A stretch of 64,000 bases of DNA from Ktedonobacteria bacterium (GTDB lineage Bacteria; Chloroflexota; Ktedonobacteria; Ktedonobacterales; JACDGC01). The notes beneath the pieces are model-generated. The model was not told the origin of the DNA and searched no databases. It saw only the letters and a program-made list of their open reading frames with translations. Positions within the stretch are counted from its first letter, which is position 1. The number at the start of each line of letters is the position of its first letter. The stretch is taken from positions 62,001 through 126,000 of the forward strand of contig DAIDGU010000071.1 of NCBI GenBank assembly GCA_027459785.1, written 5' to 3'. Shown one piece after another: positions 58,125 through 64,000 of this stretch. The position numbers and the translations under genes are program-made.

Positions 58125-58892
58125 ATGGGCGGCACATCGGCGATTGAGTGGACGAATCGCACGTGGAATCCGATCACAGGCTGCACCCGCGTGACACAGG
58201 GGTGCGACCATTGCTATGCTTTCACGCTACATGATCAGCGCCATGCGATCTATCAGAAGAATGAGGGCAAGTGGAGTCCTGCGGGGAAACCGATGCCGCT
58301 GCAATATAGCCGCCCCTTTGCCGAAGTCCAATTATTGTCGGAGCGGCTTGAGGAACCCTTGCGTGATCGCAAGCCACGTATGATCTTCGTCAACTCAATG
58401 TCCGATCTTTTTCATAGCGCGGTGCCAGATGCATTCATCTTCCAAGTGTTCAACGTGATGCAGCGGGCGCACTGGCATACCTTTCAGGTACTGACCAAAC
58501 GCGCCGGGCGCTTGCGCCACCTGGGGCCGAAATTAGCGTGGCCGGCGAACGTCTGGATGGGCGTCAGCATCGAAAATGATCTCCTCACACCGCGCGCGGA
58601 TGCCTTGCGGGCGGTGCCGGCTGCGGTGCGCTTCCTCTCGTGTGAACCTCTGCTTGGCCCACTACCTTCGCTCGATCTCACCGGATTGCACTGGGTCATC
58701 GCCGGCGGCGAATCTGGGCGCAGCGCGCGACCCGTGCAGCGGGAATGGCTGACGGCGCTACGCGATCACTGCCAAGCCGATCATGTCCCCTTCTTCTTCA
58801 AACAATGGGGTGGGCGCACATCCAAAGCCGGCGGGCGGCTGCTGGATGGGCGGACGTGGGACGGTTATCCCTACGGCTCCAAGATGCACTAA
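58125..58892 (+). CDS. phage Gp37/Gp68 (DUF5131, three-Cys-motif) family protein
   Basis: SAIEWTNRTWNPITGCTRVTQGCDHCYA (three-Cys motif), FVNSMSDLFHSAVP, FQVLTKRAGRL, WMGVSIEN, RFLSCEPLLGPL, WVIAGGESG, PFFFKQWGG. Confidence 0.92.
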   Translation: MGGTSAIEWTNRTWNPITGCTRVTQGCDHCYAFTLHDQRHAIYQKNEGKWSPAGKPMPLQYSRPFAEVQLLSERLEEPLRDRKPRMIFVNSMSDLFHSAVPDAFIFQVFNVMQRAHWHTFQVLTKRAGRLRHLGPKLAWPANVWMGVSIENDLLTPRADALRAVPAAVRFLSCEPLLGPLPSLDLTGLHWVIAGGESGRSARPVQREWLTALRDHCQADHVPFFFKQWGGRTSKAGGRLLDGRTWDGYPYGSKMH

Positions 58893-58900
58893 CGATCGTC

Positions 58901-58929
58901 TTGCTTCTCACAGCTAAGTAGTGTATACT
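58901..58929 (+). promoter_or_regulatory. putative sigma70-like promoter of tcmP
   Basis: TTGCTT-N17-TATACT upstream of ATG at 58974. Confidence 0.5.
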
Positions 58930-58973
58930 AATCATAATACACAAGCTTACGACGGAAAGTGAGATGAAGTACG

Positions 58974-60074
58974 ATGCCACCTAAAGATACGTTGTGGGAT
59001 CTTGATCCCCATACTCAGGCGAAACACATCATTCTTGAAAAGTATTTAAGCGCTTGGATTCCCATTCTTTCGAGCAACTCCGAGAGATTAGTCATTTTTG
59101 ATGGATTTGCTGGCCCAGGTGAGTATAAGAATGGCGAACTGGGATCGCCAATTATAGCAATAGACACTCTTTTGAAACATAGTGCACGGCTTGCTAATCA
59201 GGTTGAATTCATTTTTGTTGAAGACGACGCTAGGCGACGAGAACATTTGGAGAAGCTGATTCAGAAAAGATATCAGGTGCCGATTCGCTATCGAATCTTT
59301 GCAGGGACATTCATCGATACCTTGCCTAATGTTTTGCAATATGTCGATAGTAACCGTACCTTTGCACACACCCCCACGTTTGCTTTGCTAGACCCTTTTG
59401 GCTTTTCACACACGCCTATGGATACGATCACCCAATTGATGCAGAGACCAAAATTTGAAGTTTTGATAACGTTCATGTATGAATGGATTAACCGCTTTAT
59501 CGATGTAGACTACACCGATAAAGCGGAACAATATGATGGTTTATTTGGCTCACCAAATTGGCGTGAGCTTGTTGATAGCTCAGCCAATCCGGCAGAACGT
59601 GAACAGCTTATCCATGATTTCTATCGCAATCAATTACGCACAGCAGCCAATATTCGATATATCCGTTCCTTTGGTATGCAAAGCGAACGAGGGGGAACAG
59701 TCTACTATCTCTTCTTCGGTACAAATCATCTTCTTGGTCTTCGCAAAATGAAAGAAGCGATGCTACATGTTGCACCAAATGGTACTTATCAATTTTCCGA
59801 TAGGACTGATCCTAATCAACTTGTTTTTTTCAACCAACTCGACTATCGTGTTTTGCAGCAGCAACTAAAACAACAGTTTGCGGGACAAACCGTATCTTTA
59901 AAGGCTATTGAGCAATATGTTCTTGAAGAGACCCCCTTTATAAATTATAAGAAAGAAGCTTTACGACCATTGGAACTAGCATCACCACCAGGAATAACGG
60001 TAATATCAAGCAAGACAAATCGCAGCAGGGGTACTTTTGCAGATGTGAACGAAATAAAAATACACTTTCCTTGA
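58974..60074 (+). CDS. tcmP: three-Cys-motif partner protein TcmP
   Basis: LWDLDPHTQAKHIILEKYLSAWIPIL...LVIFDGFAGPGEYKNGELGSPIIAIDTLL, FALLDPFGFSHTPMDTITQLM; paired with Gp37Gp68 gene upstream. Confidence 0.88.
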   Translation: MPPKDTLWDLDPHTQAKHIILEKYLSAWIPILSSNSERLVIFDGFAGPGEYKNGELGSPIIAIDTLLKHSARLANQVEFIFVEDDARRREHLEKLIQKRYQVPIRYRIFAGTFIDTLPNVLQYVDSNRTFAHTPTFALLDPFGFSHTPMDTITQLMQRPKFEVLITFMYEWINRFIDVDYTDKAEQYDGLFGSPNWRELVDSSANPAEREQLIHDFYRNQLRTAANIRYIRSFGMQSERGGTVYYLFFGTNHLLGLRKMKEAMLHVAPNGTYQFSDRTDPNQLVFFNQLDYRVLQQQLKQQFAGQTVSLKAIEQYVLEETPFINYKKEALRPLELASPPGITVISSKTNRSRGTFADVNEIKIHFP

Positions 60075-60096
60075 AATTAACTCCTTTCTGCACACC

Positions 60097-60789
60097 CTAA
60101 TCCGCTTCAAACACCATAACCTCCTTGCTATCATTTTGGATATATGCCAGCGCGGCGGCCAGCCAACGTTGATACCAGGCGAGAAACGGCAGACGTGGGA
60201 TCGCGATGGTTGTGGGGATAAGCGTGAAGCCCTCGGCACGGTAAGCGCACGCGAGAAACGGCAAGGGCATGATGCCCTGATCACTCACCCGACTGTCACT
60301 CCACATGTGGCCGCGTTCCGGGCCGCTGATGACTAGATGGCGGCAATGCCCACAGCCCTCGTGTGCCAGTCGGAGCGATCCCTGGATATGGCGGTCATCA
60401 AAATATGCTTCCTCGTCCATGTGGCTAGCGGCTGGGGCGAGCCTATCTGCTTTCCGGGTATTCCACCAGTCGGGCGGCTGCACACCATTCCACCAATGGC
60501 GATGCGGAAAGGGCTGCGCCAGCAAGCTTTTCTCAGCGAAGACGACCGCATTTTTCAGGGAGGCGAGGCCGGTAAACGGTCCCGCGCCACCATCCCCGAT
60601 GTACTTGATGAACGCACGATAGTCGTCCGGCAACGTGACTCCATATGTCTGCTCGAAGGTGAGGATCGCGCGCTCAGGCAGGCAGCGATTGAGGCGATAG
60701 CGATGAAAGGTCGCGCCAAAAATCCGCAAGGCATGATCGGCGTCGCGGAGCCGCGCTAATTGCTGGCGCACGGTAGCGAGGGCATCCAT
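60097..60789 (-). CDS. SMI1/KNR4-like protein
   Basis: LPERAILTFEQTYGVTLPDDYRAFIKYIGDGGAGPFTGLASL typical of SUKH/SMI1-KNR4. Confidence 0.75.
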   Translation of the reverse strand: MDALATVRQQLARLRDADHALRIFGATFHRYRLNRCLPERAILTFEQTYGVTLPDDYRAFIKYIGDGGAGPFTGLASLKNAVVFAEKSLLAQPFPHRHWWNGVQPPDWWNTRKADRLAPAASHMDEEAYFDDRHIQGSLRLAHEGCGHCRHLVISGPERGHMWSDSRVSDQGIMPLPFLACAYRAEGFTLIPTTIAIPRLPFLAWYQRWLAAALAYIQNDSKEVMVFEAD

Positions 60790-60796
60790 CGCGCAT

Positions 60797-61801
60797 CTAC
60801 CTCTGGTAGCGCGTCGAGATTCCCGCGCGCAGCCAATTGCGCACCTGCGTGGCGAAGTCGTCGGCCTCTTCTTCTTGCGGCAAACCGCCGCTGTGGTCGA
60901 AGATCGCCAGTTCGGCGCGGCCATTGCGTTCCAGAAAGGCTTCGGCGTTCTCGATGGGATTCTGCACGGCGTCGCGGCCCCAGCAGAGCAGCGTCGGCTG
61001 CGCGATCGTCTCGAAATCGTCGGCGATATTCAGGTTTAGCATGCCACCGATGAAGCTGGCCGCCGCGTAGCGTGCGTTGGGCTGGTGCGCCATCGCATAA
61101 TAGGCGTCCACGATGTCGTCCGTCACTTCGCTCTTATCACGGTACGCTTGCTGCTTCAGATAATAGCGGATGCCGGGACGCGACACCAGCAGATTATACA
61201 GCGACATCCCCACCACCGGTGTGCTGATGAGCTGGCCCCAGAAGCGCTGGCCGGACTGCGGTGCTTGCGCCAGCAGATCGATCCCTGTCGGCTCGATCAG
61301 CGCCAGCCGCTCGAAAAGGTCGGGCCGCTGGGCGACTGCCTTGATGGCGAACGCGCAACTGAGCGAACTGGCCACCAGATGCACCGGATGATCCACCCCC
61401 CCCATCACCTGCTGCACGAAATCGTGAATGAACTTCACGTACAGATCAGGATGGTAGACACGCGCCCGCCGCGCGGAAAGGCCACAGCCAGGGAGATCCG
61501 GCGCGAAGACGCGGAACTGGCGCGCTAGCAAGGGAAAGACCCGATGGAACTCGAACGACGACGCGCCAGCATAGATGCCGTGCAGCAGCACCACCGCCGG
61601 CCCCTTCCCACTGACCGTATATGAACACGCGCCCTCGCTCCAGCCATACTCTTGCGGCGCGACGCTCAGCGGATTTTGCGGTGGCGGGGCGCTACGGTTT
61701 ACCAGCGCGTTCAGCGCCGCCAGCGTCAGTGCCGTGGCCGCAGCACTCGCCGCTGCGGCTCCCGCCGCCCGCGCGGCCTCGCGTGAAAATGAGGAAGGCA
61801 T
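60797..61801 (-). CDS. alpha/beta hydrolase
   Basis: GPAVVLLHGIYAGASSFEFHRVFPLLARQFRVFAPDLPGCGLS, VHLVASSLSCAFAI (nucleophile Ser elbow). Confidence 0.85.
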   Translation of the reverse strand: MPSSFSREAARAAGAAAASAAATALTLAALNALVNRSAPPPQNPLSVAPQEYGWSEGACSYTVSGKGPAVVLLHGIYAGASSFEFHRVFPLLARQFRVFAPDLPGCGLSARRARVYHPDLYVKFIHDFVQQVMGGVDHPVHLVASSLSCAFAIKAVAQRPDLFERLALIEPTGIDLLAQAPQSGQRFWGQLISTPVVGMSLYNLLVSRPGIRYYLKQQAYRDKSEVTDDIVDAYYAMAHQPNARYAAASFIGGMLNLNIADDFETIAQPTLLCWGRDAVQNPIENAEAFLERNGRAELAIFDHSGGLPQEEEADDFATQVRNWLRAGISTRYQR

Positions 61802-62249
61802 GCCGGATTTCTCCTTTGTTCCAGAGCGGTGCGCCGCTCGTGCATTCGTTGCTGTTCCTTTTATTATATCCCTTGCGCACGCACGCTGCATCGCCCCAGT
61901 TCTGAATACTACGGCGCGCACGCCAAGTGGGCTAGTCATCCCCAGCGAACAAAAAGCGTTGCAAGGAAGATGCCGAACTGCGCGTGGCATGCTTCTAGCG
62001 TTTGTGATACACTATCTCTCAAACACCCTGCCATCAGCAACTTGACAGGCGTGATATGGTACACCGTTTGCGGAGAGATTGGTAAGGGTGCCTGCAAGAT
62101 CATCCTTGTGACCGTCAGCGTACCCTTTTGGCCTATAAGGCGAACAATCCTTTGTGAAGGAGACCATGCGGTGGTATTCGTTCGTGTGCCAGACACGCCA
62201 GGAGGAGTGCAAAAGCTATCGGATGGATGGATCACAGTAATCAGCGTGA

Positions 62250-63497
62250 ATGGTAACTATAACAATGCTGTCTGCTTTTGATATGGTTGAACTGGAACAC
62301 GTGCAAGAGGCGCTGGCCTGGTTGCCCGCACCCGCCTGGCTCTATGATGCGCGGGGACGGTTGCGTGCCGTGAACGCCGCCACGTTGCGTCTTTTCGATG
62401 TGCCGGATTATGCGGCGCTCGTCGCGCTGATCGGTGCCGCCCTGCCGGAGCAGATGCTGCGCCTGCGCCCGCGCCTGGCTTCCGCCTCCGTCATCGCCAG
62501 AGCCACCGAAGAGAGCATCTATAGCTTCACGCCCGACCGCGTGCGGTTCGACGGCAGCGTGGCGGCATGGGGATCGGCCCGTCGCCGCGAGCAGGCTGCC
62601 GCCTTGCGCCAGGACGAAATGCCCATCGCGCGCGCACTCAAAAAGCGCGCCACCGCCGAACAACTGATCAGCCTACAACATCCGACCCATGAAGCAGAGA
62701 TCATCGTGCGCGCCTCGGCCATGCCCATACTTGAGAACGACCGCGTCAGCGGCGTGATCATGCTGACCATCGACTATACCAACGAGATGCTACAAGATGG
62801 ACGCCGCGATGCCATCCTCGCCCTGGCCGGCCACGACATCCGCAATCCTCTGACGCCGGCCCGCGGCTTGTTGCAGCAATTGCGCATCAAATTAGGGCGC
62901 GAAGGCGACCGCTTCACCAGAGAGATCGACTACATCGATCGTGTGCTCGCCCAACTCGACCGCATCAAGCAGATCGCCGCCGATCTGGATGCCATCGCCG
63001 TCAACAGCCGGGGCGACGCCACCGCCTCGATGGCCACCTGCGACCTCGTCGCCCTCTGCCGATTGGTAGCCCAGCGCCAGATGGAGCGTCACCCCGACGT
63101 TAGGATCATCGTCAAAACGACCGCGCCGGAGATGAAGGGCGTCTGGTCGGCCTTGCACCTGGAACGCGCGCTGGTGATGCTGCTGGATAGCGCCGTGCGC
63201 CACACGCCGCCAGGCCGCGCCGTCACTGTGCGCCTGAAACCACAGCGCAATCAGTTCAAAGTCGAGATCACCGATCAACGCCCCAGCCTCACTCCCGAAC
63301 ATCTGGCGACGCTGCGCAACATACTCAGCCGAGGCGGAGCCGCCCTGGCGCTCACCCACGGCTGGGATCTCGATCTATCCACGGTGCAGACGATGCTGGC
63401 GCTCAACGGCAGCCGCCTCAACATCACGAGTACGACGCGCGGCGGCACGACGCTGTGGTTCGCCCTGCCCGCCCCCCTGCCCGATCCGGAGTATTGA
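62250..63497 (+). CDS. PAS-domain histidine kinase-like protein with degenerate ATPase domain
   Basis: LAGHDIRNPLTPARGLLQQLRIKLG (H box); N/G boxes altered: MLLDSAVRHTPPG, ITDQRPSLTPEHL. Confidence 0.78.
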   Translation: MVTITMLSAFDMVELEHVQEALAWLPAPAWLYDARGRLRAVNAATLRLFDVPDYAALVALIGAALPEQMLRLRPRLASASVIARATEESIYSFTPDRVRFDGSVAAWGSARRREQAAALRQDEMPIARALKKRATAEQLISLQHPTHEAEIIVRASAMPILENDRVSGVIMLTIDYTNEMLQDGRRDAILALAGHDIRNPLTPARGLLQQLRIKLGREGDRFTREIDYIDRVLAQLDRIKQIAADLDAIAVNSRGDATASMATCDLVALCRLVAQRQMERHPDVRIIVKTTAPEMKGVWSALHLERALVMLLDSAVRHTPPGRAVTVRLKPQRNQFKVEITDQRPSLTPEHLATLRNILSRGGAALALTHGWDLDLSTVQTMLALNGSRLNITSTTRGGTTLWFALPAPLPDPEY

Positions 63498-63507
63498 TTT
63501 CTTTCGG

Positions 63508-63978
63508 TCAGATATCCCCCAGCGTGCGGCGGCATTTCTGCACCAGCGCCAGCAGCAATTCGCGCTCGGCCCCGTTGAGGGGCGCGAAGATCTGCTGCGC
63601 GGCGATCAACTGGCCCTCGTTGCGGGCGCGCTCCATAATGCGCCGGCTCTTGGGCGAGAGCCGCACGAGATAGCTGCGCCCATCGCCCTCGCGCCGCGCG
63701 CGCTCGATCAGGTGGTGGCGCTCCATCACATCCAACATGCGCGAAATTGTCGTTTTGTCGCGCAGCCCATAGTGGGCCAGGTCCGACGGCGTCAGCCCTT
63801 CCGGCGCGCTGCCCAGGCACAGCAACAGATGCCACTGTTCCGGCGTCAGTTCGGGGTCCAGCACCTTCAGGCGCTCCAACATCTCATTGCGCACGAGCTG
63901 GCTCAGTCGATAACAATTGTAGCCTAAATCGAAATCTAAAATATTTGGGCGTGCTTTGCGTGGCGTTGCCGTCGTCAT
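63508..63978 (-). CDS. MarR-family transcriptional regulator
   Basis: ELTPEQWHLLLCLGSAPEGLTPSDLAHYGLRDKTTISRMLDVMERHHLIERARREGDGRSYLVRLSPKSRRIM. Confidence 0.9.
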   Translation of the reverse strand: MTTATPRKARPNILDFDLGYNCYRLSQLVRNEMLERLKVLDPELTPEQWHLLLCLGSAPEGLTPSDLAHYGLRDKTTISRMLDVMERHHLIERARREGDGRSYLVRLSPKSRRIMERARNEGQLIAAQQIFAPLNGAERELLLALVQKCRRTLGDI

Positions 63979-64000
63979 CAGGGTTCCGCTCCTCTTATCA

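Noticed and set aside
1-64000. tRNA/rRNA genes or prophage
   Set aside because: No cloverleaf-like or rRNA-like sequence noticed and no phage structural genes; Gp37Gp68 is phage-named but stands alone with TcmP.

Overview
High-GC bacterial chromosomal window, probably Chloroflexota (inferred from gene content only), densely packed with about 55 genes on both strands. I found no rRNA, tRNA, CRISPR array or prophage. Most genes are housekeeping or envelope functions: UvrD-like helicase, mannose-1-P guanylyltransferase, signal peptidase I, superoxide dismutase, PucR regulator, LarE, FolE, FolK, MraY-like transferase, S9 peptidase, RNase PH, TldD/PmbA, Ser/Thr kinase, sensor kinases and several secreted or anchored proteins. 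The strongest unusual signals are: (1) a 157-aa mini-intein inside GTP cyclohydrolase I (FolE), inserted directly before the conserved Cys zinc ligand; (2) a single ORF joining a complete guanylate kinase to a complete GlpX-type fructose-1,6-bisphosphatase; (3) an AT-richer Gp37Gp68/TcmP two-gene cassette; (4) a methyltransferase/nuclease pair resembling a type II R-M system; (5) a 41-aa basic ORF, missing from the ORF track, overlapping the stop of an acidic-tailed TPR protein; (6) four families of dispersed palindromic intergenic repeats, one about 200 bp and MITE-like, and one expanded in frame at the C-terminus of a Ser/Thr kinase; (7) a histidine kinase with a degraded ATPase domain. All family assignments come from reading motifs by eye. 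No database search was run.
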